Shown one piece after another: positions 35,591 to 45,899 of a stretch of DNA of 64,000 bases. The notes under the pieces are model-generated. The model was not told the origin of the DNA. It searched no databases and was given only the letters and a program-made list of their open reading frames with translations. The translations under genes and the position numbers were made by a program. Source of the DNA: Sepioteuthis lessoniana (Eukaryota > Mollusca > Cephalopoda > Myopsida > Loliginidae); contig OY757911.1 of assembly GCA_963585895.1 (NCBI GenBank), positions 88,810,275 to 88,874,274 of the forward strand, written 5' to 3'. Every line of letters begins with the position of its first letter. Within the stretch, counting starts at the first letter, position 1.

Positions 35591-35708
35591 ATATTTCAAT
35601 ATCTTGAAATATTTTAATATTGTAACATTTGCTTTGCACTTTTGCTGTACTTAAAAAATTTATGTATAGATCACTGGAATACTTTTATTGGTTTTACTGT
35701 TGTTTAGA

Positions 35709-36117
35709 GCCCAGTTGGCTGCGCCTGTAGAATACACTGACTGCATCTCTGCAGAAGAGTAAGACCCTCACCACCACAACGAGTGTTCTTGATATGATCT
35801 TATACCATCAGAAACTGAGGGTCCAGCCGTTGGGATTTGGGGAATGAGGAGTACCCCATTATTGCCATTGCTCCCAGGTCCACTCTGATCTGGAGTGGTA
35901 GCACCTGATAGGGCCCTATCTATGAATCAAATAGAATTGTTTGAGATTAAAACTGTGAACAAACAAATTACTTGCATTAAATTGAATAGTTAGAAATAAA
36001 CTGTTTGACCATTTAACTGTATTTGTTAAATCATATATACTAATATGCACAGGAACAAGATTTGGCATTAAATAACCTACAAAGATTGATATGCCATAAA
36101 ACTCAACCAACCAGCCA
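35709..36117 (+). repeat. Family A retroposon, short core, with TSD
   Basis: Head from gcccagttggctgcgcctgt, very short core, tail ggcattaaataacctacaaa ending caaccaaccagccaa. Near-identical direct repeats actgttgtttaga (35696-35708) and actgttattttaga (36118-36131). The shortest complete A copy here, which shows core length varies independently of head and tail. Confidence 0.8.
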
Positions 36118-36131
36118 ACTGTTATTTTAGA

Positions 36132-36700
36132 TCTAATCTGATGGCGAAATTACCAATTTTAATTGTATATATTAGTCAATTTGTTGGGAAGTGTAGACTG
36201 AATAAAGAATGCAGCCATCTTTAAGAAGTGAAAGATTGAGAAAGAAATTATGGGACATTAGAATGAATGAGAAGAGGAGGATGTAAAAGACTAGGAAAAG
36301 AAATTTTAATAGGACAAAAACATCAATATCTAATACAGTTTTCTATATTTATAAATAAAGAGTGATATAGTTTGTATATATCTCAGTTAGGACGGCATGT
36401 AAGTACAGAATTAATTGTTGCTAGGTGACTGTCAGTTTCTCCTAAAGCAATCGTAATACTAAGTGGTTTCTATGTGGTGGGTATCTCTTCAAAAACTCTT
36501 GCATGTGAGAAGAGTGATCTAGTTTACACTGTATAGTCATTTGTGTGGTTATATTAATTTTTTAATTTACCTACTCTTGTGTTTAATTTATTATTTTCAA
36601 GCATCATCATCATTATTAGTCTTTGAAGTTGTTAGTTTTTAAGTGGTTTAACAGGAATGCCTACATTTTGATATAAATTCTGATCATGATAGATAGATAT
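36132..36700. other. Unassigned; possible diverged MITE at 36384-36480
   Basis: gttaggacggcatgtaagta and tgctaggtgactgtcag resemble the inverse of the 1598-1726 element. Similarity is partial. Confidence 0.35.
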
Positions 36701-37171
36701 TGTTGTATATTAACCTCCAACCCGGCTAAGCTGTCAAAATAGGAAATGCACCTGTGTAAATAACAGGTGCATCTGGTCAAGGAATATCAGGATATGACCT
36801 TGACTGTCGAGGGGTTGAATTGAGTGCGAAATTGTGATGCTTGCAGGAAGAAGAGTGGGCGTCAAATTATTATATAACCCCGGCGACAGGAAGTTCAAAT
36901 CAGTTGGAGAGAAGATGATGGAATGAGGAACCAATCCCAGAGAGGTAGGGCCCCCAGTTGAGCAGCCTAGGAGAACGGGAAAGAAACGTTATGGCCATAA
37001 GAGTAGGGGTCAATATGTTGCAGTTCTGTTCAGTCTCCAACTCCCTCTCACACACAACCCTTTCAATAAAGTGAGAGGTATATTTTTCTAAAGAACTGTG
37101 TCGCTCGTCTTTATTGTGTCATTGTTATGATTCTGAATACAGATGTATATGCATTATCTGGCTATACAACA
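36701..37171 (+). mobile_element. Solo LTR of a retrotransposon
   Basis: 471 bp bounded by tgttgtata and its perfect inverse tatacaaca (TG...CA). It is GC-richer than its surroundings. A TATA element (tatataaccc, 36871) and, 200 bases on, a poly(A) signal (aataaa, 37075-37080) give the expected U3-R-U5 order on the plus strand. No pol, gag or second LTR is nearby. The flanks atat/atag give at best an imperfect TSD. LTR superfamily cannot be told from the LTR alone. Confidence 0.65.
36871..36877 (+). promoter_or_regulatory. TATA box of the solo LTR
   Basis: tatataa preceded by attat and followed by a GC-rich cccggcgac, about 200 bases upstream of the LTR's aataaa. Position fits an LTR core promoter; activity unknown. 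Confidence 0.5.
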
Positions 37172-37204
37172 ATAGGTAGGTAGTTTCGTCATGTAATATT
37201 TATC

Positions 37205-37437
37205 ATTATAAGAAATAGATACAATGACCAGAGTTCAAATCCTGGACAAAGCTGTTTACTTATTACATCATGCTAATATCCTTGGAAAGGTATGAATCCA
37301 ACTATCCTCCCTCCAGCTACAGGTAAATAGTAGGACAGTATGGGCTCTTTAACATTGATATGATAAACAGTATCGAAGAAGAAAAATTAATGTCAAACCT
37401 GTTGAACTTTGATCAAAATTGACCTTATAGGGAGTGG
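37205..37437 (+). repeat. Family E tRNA-derived SINE
   Basis: Box B-like gagttcaaatcctgg, then gtatgaatccaactatcctc, gtaaatagtaggacagtatg and tcaaacctgttgaactttga. It ends at ggttggtgtgtgtgtg, the start of a (TG)n tract. Confidence 0.7.
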
Positions 37438-37587
37438 TTGGTGTGTGTGTGTATGTATGTATCTATGTAGGAATAATCAAACCAAAAAATATTCAAAAGG
37501 ACTAAACCAAGAAATAAAAACAACATGGGATTGCGTAGTTGAAAGCTAAACAGGTAATTAACGATACAAAAACAGAAAAAAATATTG

Positions 37588-37828
37588 TTTTGCTTGGTTT
37601 CTTTGTTTAATGGTGTATCAACCTTCATGAGTTATTTAATGCCAAAGCTATCCTTGTAGAAGAACAGTAGTGGTACTATTTAACTCATAGCTGAAGGATA
37701 AGGAAATTCATAACTTTCCCAAAGGTATAAGTCTGAAATGTAATAGCACAACTGGAGTTTGAACTCATTTATTACAATGTCCCAGTCAAACATGTTAACC
37801 ACTAGAACATGGGGACTCCCTCCCCCCC
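37588..37828 (-). repeat. Family B tRNA-derived SINE with 11 bp TSD
   Basis: Inverse tail gtttctttgtttaatggtgt, body tgccaaagctatccttgtag, head in reverse ccactagaacatggggactc. Direct repeat aaaaaatattg at 37577-37587 and 37829-37839. Confidence 0.8.
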
Positions 37829-37839
37829 AAAAAATATTG

Positions 37840-38640
37840 CTATAACTAACAGATTAAAAAATTAAACATAAGAATAGTCAGTGACTTTATTATACACTTA
37901 TGTATTCAGATTAGTTGTCCTCATCTTGGTTATTTTTAGTCATATTCCAGTGGTTTTTACCTGTTGTCAGTTATAGTCAGTAACCATCTGATAATTTCAA
38001 ATCAAATCTCTAAATAATACTTCTCATTCCACTGCCCAGTCTAAGAAGGAAATAGGTATCATTTAACTCTTTGAGATATCATTTGCCTGTCTTTACCATG
38101 AACCAGTGTATATGTTTGTTTTTTTTTTGCACTACCTGACACAGATTGAACATTCAGTTACCAGCAGGAATATCACCAGCAAGTGGTGGTAGAATCAAAG
38201 TCAGTGGGGGGAGCATAAAATGTTTTATATTGTAAGAATTAGAAAAAAAAAATTCACAAGATATTCTTGGTGGGGGCAATTTTTAAGGGAAGTTAGCTCA
38301 TCCAACACCAGCAGGCCTAGTTTCCAAGTAACTAGATACACTTTAACTAATACTTTTATCTACTGGATAATCTGGTGTTATTAAGCCTAATGCCATTTAT
38401 TTGCCACTTAAACTAAACTAGAATATATTAAGAAAGGATATTAAAATTAAGAAGACTAAAAGATCCAATAAGTCAGAAGTGATAAATTTGTTGACTTTGC
38501 AGGTCATATTGAACCAGAAACTAGATCTAAATTATTCCTAAAACTTTATTCATAGTGTAGGCCAAAGTAAATGAACAGAGGAATCAAATTATAATAATTT
38601 AACAATAAAGAAAGGGAAGAATGTAAGGTCCTAAGATATA
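37840..38640. other. Unassigned sequence
   Basis: Nothing gene-like seen. Confidence 0.6.
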
Positions 38641-38850
38641 GTATATATCCAGATGATATATACAGTCCTTAAATGATATATATCTACATGATATGAACAG
38701 ACCTGAAATGGTATATATCCACATAATTATATAACCCACAAATGGTATATATATTCATGATATGTACATACAATCTTTATATGGAATATATCCACATGAC
38801 TATATATAATCCATAAATGGTATATATCCACATTATATATATATATATGT
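38641..38850. repeat. Degenerate AT-rich tandem repeat, about 38 bp units
   Basis: Phrases like aaatggtatatatccacatg recur about six times with variation, ending in a short (TA)n. Confidence 0.75.
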
Positions 38851-39084
38851 GTGTGATATCTTTTTGAAAAGTAATGGGACTGGGTGTGCTGCGTGAGTTA
38901 AGATCAAAAGAGGAATAAGCAAATTGTGTTATCATTTGACATGATATCTTGGGAGTATATAATTGCAATCTTAGATTTCTGTAACCATTGCTTTTTTCAC
39001 ATGCTTTTGTATATAGCTCCCTTTTTTGCTGTTGAAAATGAGCATTAAGAAATGAATAAACCTAAAACTTTTGGTCCAGTTGGG

Positions 39085-39480
39085 TAAAACTCAGCTGGAT
39101 ATGAAAAAGGAGAGTGTTTGTAAAATTATAAAAGATTTGGGCAAGCAAGAACTCTGCACAAAATGGTGCCAAGATTGCTGAGTGATGATCAGAAGGAGTA
39201 TCATATGTAAGTGTGCTAGGACATGATCGACTGTCTTCAAACTGAACCAGACTTGCTTTGTCTGTGATTTTGCTCTGTAATTTTTCTTTTCCCCAAGCTC
39301 AAAAGGGACCTGTGTATAAGGCATAGAGGCCATCAAGAGGACCGTCATGACAGAGTTGATGGGCATTCCAGAAGAATCCTTCCAACAATGCGTAGAAGCA
39401 TAGCACAGATGAATACAAAAGTGCATGAGACTTGTGAGGAACTTGGAACTGAAATAAACTGTTTGTGACACCAGTTTTGT
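39085..39480 (+). pseudogene. Mariner-like transposase remnant with core deleted
   Basis: Broken frames read FGQ-like LGKQELCTKMVPRLLSDDQK and DMIDCLQTEPDLL (mid-transposase, before the first catalytic Asp), then jump to FPKLKRDL and, in another frame, IPEESFQQC-like sequence near the C-terminus. The DDE/D core between is missing. Different lineage from the elements at 11950 and 43107. No TIRs identified. Confidence 0.45.
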
Positions 39481-39540
39481 TACTTTGCAAACACATTTCA
39501 GTCTTTTTTATAACTACATGATATATATATATATATATAT

Positions 39541-39898
39541 GAAAGTAAATATGGATCTGAATCCAACAGTATGAAGTAAGTAGAAAAACAGAATAATCCA
39601 AATTAGATGAATTTATTTTGATGTAAAGCTGATGTTAAATGTTTCGGTTTTAATGACCATCATCAGGACTTTGATATCATGAGAAGTGTTCACACAGCGA
39701 TGGATGCTTGTCGAGATAACAGGAGCAAATAAAACGTATATAACGAAAAAGATATAAATTTGCATTTAGCGTTCTTAATTTAAAAGTATTAAGTACGTGT
39801 TTGGCACATGGAATGATATTTGAAAATGTTGGATTTTAAAGAGATCAGAAAAATCCTACTTACTTCATACTGTTGAATTCGGATCCATATTTACTTCC
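39541..39898. mobile_element. MITE with 43 bp terminal inverted repeats
   Basis: gaaagtaaatatggatctga.. at the left end is matched in inverse by the right arm 39856-39898; about 40 of 43 bases pair. The 358 bp element has no coding capacity. It lies beside a TA tract, so a TA target duplication cannot be distinguished. Confidence 0.75.
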
Positions 39899-40079
39899 AT
39901 ACTGTCCTTTTGGAAAAACAAATACCAAATACATTCTTATACGACATCTAACATGGATGACTTCAAAATGTTCTGTAAATATAAAAACTTACCTATTTCT
40001 GCATATTTCTCTAAAAAAACAGGAGGATTTTTCTGCCAAATCTATTTTTAAATACACAAGGGGTAAGCAAACAGTTTGT

Positions 40080-41700
40080 AGATATTTTTGTTTTTAGATT
40101 AATTGTTAGAACACAAGTCAAAGGTTAGACAAATTTTGCTTTACAGGTGTAGGCTTTGTAGATGGACTTGTTTCTTAGTTGTATCTTATATATACTTTGT
40201 TTTTTTATATATATCTGCTGGATTGAGGTTTGCACTTATATTGCTAGTTTCAATATTCATAGTTTCCATACTAAAGGATCTAATTAGGGTTATGATTGAT
40301 TCTTGCATATAGTATTATTTTTATTTGTTTGTATAGTCTTGTTTAATAATTCTTTTTGGTGATTCTTACTCTTTTGAGTTTGGCTGGGATAGTTAAAATG
40401 TGTTTTAGTTTTTCAATGTTCACTTTAGTTTGGTTTGGTTTCTTTGTTTAATGGCATATCAACCTTTGTAGGTTATTTAATGCCAAAGCCATTCTCCAAG
40501 AAGAACAGTAGTGGTACTATTTAATCTATAGCTGGGAGGATTAGGGGGTTCATACCTTTCCCAAGGGTATTTGCCCGAAAGTGAACGTAATAGCGTGACT
40601 GGAGTACGAACTCACATACTACGATTCCGCAGTCCATCGATTTAACCATTATACCACGAGGACACCCCACCGTGCACTTTAGTGTTAGATTTTGAATTTG
40701 TGGTAAGGATTTTTCCAGAGTTATCTATTTTTGAAATTAGTAAGCAGATCAATGATCGGTGCAATCTTACCCTAATAGTACTAGTTTCAGTTGGAGATTT
40801 GAATTCTCTAGATATTTTCTTGGCAGTAATACAGGTGTTTGTTGTGGGTTCTTTTTGTTGCAATTGCAGGGTATTTATTTTGTTTGAAGCTTTTGGGTTA
40901 TTTGTAGTTATTTTTGTAATAGTATGGGTGTTTATTGTAAGCTCTTTTTGTTTAGCTTGTGATTTTGTTTGATAGATTTCAGTTGAGAGTAGGTTTTTTA
41001 GCTGGTCAATTGTTTGGTTCTGATTGGATTAGTTTCTTGACAAGAGCTCTGTATTTGTCTGGTTGATTGTTGTTGCTGATTAAGTTTATCCTTTATGCTA
41101 TAGTAGTAAAAGTATTCACCTTCATGTAGGACTTCACTATTTTCTTAGCTTCAAAAATGTTATATTTCATATATATTTTTATATTTGATTTCCATTACTT
41201 TCCTGTTTTGTATATGTTACAAGATCTTGAAAATACAGGATCTCTTTCTCTGTGGCATCTGGGTCCCTTTGGCCACATCTGCCACATATCAGATAACCTC
41301 TGCAGCTCTCCCCATGGTGTTCACATTTATGACATTTAAAGAACCTCAAGAGAATAGGAATGTACTGTTCAACCCTTACAAGGCAATATCTATTTTTCAT
41401 TTCTTTAGGAATTATTGATTTATTAGATATCAGAATGTACGTTTTCTTCATCACTCTTTCAAATGGCTATCCTTTTATAGTCTGTAACCCCTTGCTTTCC
41501 TAAGGCTGTTTTTATTTCCTCTTGTGCAGCTAAGAATAATGCACTGCTTCTTATAACTTCCTTTGAAGTATTGATTCTTATCATGTGGGTTGGCCTTGAA
41601 CTTTGAATAGTGGAAAGTTTGAATTTTAATTAAATTTTTTGCATGTTTTATATTGTCAACTTCCATGAGTAGATTATCGCTTATCGTTTTCAGAGTTCAA
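40080..41700 (-). pseudogene. LINE ORF1 (gag-like) with CCHC zinc knuckle, copy 2, split by a B SINE
   Basis: The minus-strand frame 41454-41179 reads RFFKCHKCEHHGESCRGYLI then CGRCGQRDPD, a CCHC-type knuckle (C-x2-C-x4-H-x4-C) followed by the start of a second. LINE ORF1 proteins of several clades carry such knuckles for RNA binding. N-terminal to it, pieces read NPHDKNQYFKGSYKKQC and ALGKQGVTDYKR. Downstream, AKKIVKSYMKVNTF matches copy 1 (SYMKDNTYAN). Stops and frameshifts are frequent. A B SINE sits at 40430-40674. No RT domain found adjacent; relation to the nuclease-bearing LINE at 7-11 kb is unknown. Confidence 0.6.
40430..40674 (-). repeat. Family B tRNA-derived SINE, full length with TSD
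   Basis: The best B copy. On the minus strand, gtcctcgtggtataatggtt holds box A and gagttcgtactcc box B. Tail in reverse: tttaatggcatatcaacctt. Direct repeat cactttagt at 40421-40429 and 40675-40683; removing the insert restores the LINE ORF1 homology. Confidence 0.85.
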
Positions 41701-41854
41701 GGGTTTGCTCAACTGGAGATTATTTCTTCTATCAAGAATCGGGACAATTTAGCTAAACAAGTTTCTTCCAATGATTCTAAGACATTAATTTTTTAAAATC
41801 AGATTCAGAGAGATTGTTTTGTTTTTTTGTTGTTTTTTCATTGGTCTTGTGCTT

Positions 41855-42360
41855 CACCAACAACTACAGAGTCCAACTTTAGATGGGAATATACCAAGCA
41901 GGATACCCATTTGTCTTGGTTGAGACTGGGATACATTGGCCAGTATACTCATATCAGGGGTGAGATTTCAAGACCTTGCTAATTTCAGTAACCAAAACCT
42001 AGTGCCTTAAAGTTAAATAGTGGCCAAAGTCTTATTTCTTTCAGTGCAATCAACCCGCAGCCTCCACCTTTTAGCATCTTTAAGATGAAATAGAGTTGGG
42101 TACTAGTTTGTCACAAGACCAATTTGAAGAATACAATTGGAACAATCATATAAGTGTTAGGGCTTGACATGACCAGCAGACTGATTGGATCAGACCTCTG
42201 CAACCACTTGTCTAGCCCAGTAAGGGCTAAAGAAGAGTGTTGCAGGTTACAAGACCACTTTGGCTGTCAGGTCATGCATGGACTGCTAAACCACCAGAAT
42301 CTCATCTTCAAGCATTACAGGTCGCCACCCATGGCCAACAGGTAGCCTTGTGTGGGTGAG
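41855..42360 (+). repeat. Family D repeat, uninterrupted copy
   Basis: Contains gcagcctccaccttttagca, aatttgaagaatacaattgg and gggcttgacatgaccagcag; equivalent to the two halves at 15480 and 16790. Left boundary is uncertain. No product recognised in the short open frame across it. Confidence 0.55.
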
Positions 42361-42420
42361 GGGTCTTACTCCTCTGCAGAGGTGCAGTTGATGTATTCTA
42401 TAGCCCCAACCAATAGGGTG
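42361..42420 (-). repeat. Family A 5-prime head fragment fused to D
   Basis: Only the first 60 bases of the head are present, in reverse (ggggtcttactcctctgcag, tctatagccccaaccaat). Confidence 0.6.
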
Positions 42421-42753
42421 ATAGAATGGAAGTAATCAATAAATTCATGAAAATGATCTTTGAAGATCTCTTAATCACCAAGATCTTTGTAGGAAGACAA
42501 ACATGATAGAAAATTGAAGTTTTTTTTTTTTGTTAGATCAGTATTATTTCAATATAGATAATAGAGGCAAAAACAAGAAGGAACTGCATTTAAATTGCTA
42601 TAGCCTTCACGTGCTGTTTCTTTCTATCATTATCTTCTGACTGGATGAATGCTGTTGCTTGATGTGTCCATACATACATCTACCTGCTTTTGTGGTGGTT
42701 GTTAGAGTTGTTATAGAAATTCAATGTCTTGCAAGAATCACACAGTTCATTCC
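42421..42753. other. Unassigned sequence
   Basis: Nothing recognised. Confidence 0.6.
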
Positions 42754-42985
42754 AGAGGTGTCCTCATGGCGTAATGGATAAAGCACTGAACTGCAGAATT
42801 GTAGTAAGCGAGTTCAAACTCCAGTTGTGCTATTACGTTCACTTTTGGACAAATACCCTTGGGAAAGATATGAAACCCTTGATCCTCTCAGTTATGGGTT
42901 AATTAATACCACCACTGTTCTTCTAGAAGGATGGATTTGGTGTTAAATAACCCAAGATGGTTGATATGCCATTAAACAAACAAAC
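42754..42985 (+). repeat. Family B tRNA-derived SINE
   Basis: Head gtcctcatggcgtaatggat, box B-like gagttcaaactcc, tail ggtgttaaataacccaagat and gttgatatgccattaaacaa. Approximate direct repeats ttcattcc and ttcatgcc at its ends. Confidence 0.8.
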
Positions 42986-43106
42986 AATTCATGCCAATTG
43001 ACTCTTGTATGCACAGCACAGGCATTATTATATCACTCAAGTCAGAAGGATAGGCTGTGCTCACTATTAGAATACTTTTGCTTTAAACTCTTTTAAAAGA
43101 TTTATA

Positions 43107-44314
43107 TTAGGTTGGTGCAAAAATAATGTCGTTTTCTCACATATGTTACTTTTATATATGATTTCTGAATTAATTCATGGATATATATAGCCATGTTATA
43201 TATCATTTTGAAGCACATTTTGGGCTCTATCGAATCGTGTTATTCATTACTGTTCTCAATCTCTTCATTCATTTTTTTGCAGGCTTTTTGACAACATGGA
43301 CAAAATTCAAATCCGCATGATTTTCTCGTTCCAGTTCAAACTAGGCTGAAAAGCTGCCAAGACAGCTCGTGATATCAATGATCCGTTTGGCCCAGGAACC
43401 ACTAATGAACGTATAGCACAACGGTGGTTCAAGAAATTTCGCAATGGTAACGAGAGCCTCGAAGATGAAGATAGTCGCGGCCAGCCGACTGCGGTTGATA
43501 ACAAACATTTGAAAGCCTTAATTGAAGCCGATCCTTGCAAAACCACACGAGAAGTTGCTGTTGAAATTGAGGTCGACCACTCAACAGTCGTCCACCATTT
43601 AAAGCAAATAGGGAAATCAAAAAGGTTGGATAAATGGGTGCCGCATGAATTGAACGATAATCAAAAAAATTGTCGTTTTGAGGTGTCTTCTACGCTCCTT
43701 CTGCACAACAAAAATGACCCATTTCTTGAGCGGCACAGTGGTTAGATGCCAGAGAAGCTCCACAACACTTCCCGAAGCTGAAATTGCACCAAGAAAAGGT
43801 TATGGTGACTGTTTGGTGGTTTGCGGCCGGTCTCATCCATCACAGCTTCTTGAATCCGGGCGAAACAATTATGGTGGAGAAGTACTGCCGACAAATTGAT
43901 GAAATGCACCAGAAGCTCCAACGTATGTGCCCGAGATTGGTCAATGAATGTCTCCTCCATGACAATGCTCGCCCGCATGTTGCTCAACTGACCCTGCAGA
44001 AGCTGAATGAATTGGGCTACAAGACTCTGCCTCATCCGCCATATTCACTGGACCTCTCACCCACCGATTATCACTTTTTCAATCATCTTTACAACTTCCT
44101 GCATGAAAAATGCTTCAAAAGCCGAGATGATGCCAAATCGGCCTTCAATGACTTCATTGCTTCCAGAACTCTGGATTTCAATGCTAATGGGATAAATAAA
44201 CTTGTTTCTCATTGGCAAAAATGTGTTGATTCTAATGGTTCTTATTTCGATTAATAAAGTTTATTATGAAAGGAGTTGAACGTCAAAAACGACATTATTT
44301 TTGCACCAAGCTAA
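43107..44314 (+). mobile_element. Near full-length mariner transposon (inactive)
   Basis: 1208 bp. TIRs ttaggttggtgcaaaaataa (left) and, inverted, ttagcttggtgcaaaaataa (right), flanked by TA on both sides (43105-43106, 44315-44316). The TIR sequence resembles that of the cecropia-type mariners such as Hsmar1. It carries one broken transposase gene. Confidence 0.92.
43296..44254 (+). pseudogene. Mariner transposase pseudogene
   Basis: Starts MDKIQIRMIFSFQFKLG, then a TGA at codon 18 in the N-terminal helix-turn-helix region. The frame continues DPFGPGTTNERIAQRWFKKF and HSTVVHHLKQIGKSKRLDKW to NKNDPFLER near 43730. There it jumps to AQWLDAREAPQHFPK in another frame. In the family the segment between these blocks holds the first catalytic aspartate, so that residue is lost in a deletion that also shifts frame. 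The second and third acidic sites survive (HDNARPH; LSPTDYHFF, at the usual close spacing), and the frame ends SYFD. The joined length would be about 320 codons against roughly 340 usual. Dead, but may be mobilised in trans since both TIRs are intact. Confidence 0.9.
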
Positions 44315-44339
44315 TAATACTGTGTTTCCATGAATTAGC

Positions 44340-44342
<3 letters not shown>

Positions 44343-44387
<45 letters not shown>

Positions 44388-44388
44388 A
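44343..44388. repeat. (TA)n then (CA)n microsatellite
   Basis: Compound microsatellite just right of the mariner. Confidence 0.95.
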
Positions 44389-44423
44389 GTTTTGAGTGAA
44401 CTATTCTGTAGAAGCATATAAAG

Positions 44424-44652
44424 TAAAGTTGGCAACCATAGTTGAAGGTGACCTGAAGGCTTCCTTTTTGATAGCTACTACACCAAGGTGTAGGAGAGGG
44501 CATTACTCCTTTCCCTGGATTGCTCCACTTCACCCTTGATCCTCACCTTATAATGCTGAGTGTTAAGCAAGGAGGAATCAAGTACCATTTTTTGGGTCTT
44601 TGGTATAACTCAACCTGGGATTGAATCCAGGTCTCCAGGGCCATTGGCAAAC
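44424..44652 (-). repeat. Family C tRNA-derived SINE
   Basis: Body ttggcaaccatagttgaagg, gattgctccacttcaccctt; head in reverse gggattgaatccaggtctcc then ccattggcaaac, truncated before box A. The flanks carry a long imperfect duplication. Confidence 0.8.
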
Positions 44653-44709
44653 ATATATATGCATGCATACACACACACAAGTTCTGAATGAACTATTCTA
44701 TAAAAGCAC

Positions 44710-45899
44710 TCAAGTGAATATCTACAAAAGATATATGGTTTCTTAGGAATACCATTTTTGATGAATTAATTTATTATTTTTCATGGCTGGACTATTACAT
44801 AGAAGAATACATTTTACTTTCTGTGAATGAAAATACAGTGTTTCACTTAATAGGGCCATCAATACAACCGATTTTGTAAGAACTAACTCAAATGTATATA
44901 ATCACTGCTAATTCAACCAATTTAAATGTATATAATCATTGCTGATTTCATTGATTTATTATGACCAATAAATTATTTAAACCAGCAATACTACTAAGTT
45001 AATATATCTTAAATAGAATTTGTAATAATAGCTAAAAATATATTCTCAAATTCCTAAAACAACTATCAGATACTATTATTTTGAAACTAAAGTTAGATAT
45101 GAAATAATTGAATGCTCAAAAATAAAGTGTTATATTTTAGCTGATTAACTTGTTTCAAACAAAAACCATTTGCTTTGTTCATTTTATTGTTGGTCTCAAT
45201 ATGACTATTAAATGGGAATCCATTTTATAAACACCTCTTTTCTTGATTATCAATTGTCTCATTCTTTCAAAACTATTACAATATTGTAAAAAAATTTTTT
45301 GTAATTTTAGATAATGCTATGTTTTTAATAGCATTATCTAAAATCATGAAAAAAATTTTAATAAGAAATTTTTTAATAAGAAAAACATTGAATCTTTGTA
45401 ATAAAATGAAAAAGAAAAAATATAAATGCATTTAATAGATTATTATTTTTTTCTAGAACTCAGGTTTCTTAAAAAAAATACATTTGCAATCAATCCGTCT
45501 TATTTAAAGGAAAGGAAAAAAAAAACCAAATATTTCACCAGTTGATAATTTCCTCAACAGCCTTTGCTGCTGAATTTATTTGCTGAATTCCTTGTCAACT
45601 GAATTCTTCATAGAGCTTTTTTTTTTTTTTTTTTTTTCTGACAATCAAGATAGCTACCCATTTATTCAAAAAGCCAATCACATGCAAGTCGTTAACTGAA
45701 TGCCATCAAATAGCATTGATCTTGCTGATTCCTTCATCTTTACATTTGTTCACTCAGCCACTCAGTAACTCTCCATTTTCAGTAAAAGAATGATTACCTG
45801 GCATTGTCCGGTTGTAATGATGCCGCAATATGGGATGAAAAGCAATTAAATTTGGTAGATATACATGTCAAACACAATCTCAATCAAGGGGAGGAGAGA
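44710..45899. other. Unassigned AT-rich sequence with a 17 bp hairpin
   Basis: Perfect inverted repeat attttagataatgctat at 45304-45320 and its complement at 45328-45344 with a 7-base loop; T-tract at 45619-45638. Nothing gene-like. Confidence 0.6.

Noticed and set aside
40630..40665. Functional tRNA gene from box A/box B motifs (also at 33540, 19510, 9990)
   Set aside because: The boxes sit at the head of dispersed SINEs with bodies, tails and TSDs; no closed cloverleaf with a discrete 3-prime end.
42154..42345. 63-codon frame in family D as a gene
   Set aside because: Lies inside a repeat whose other copy (16805-16965) has no matching frame.
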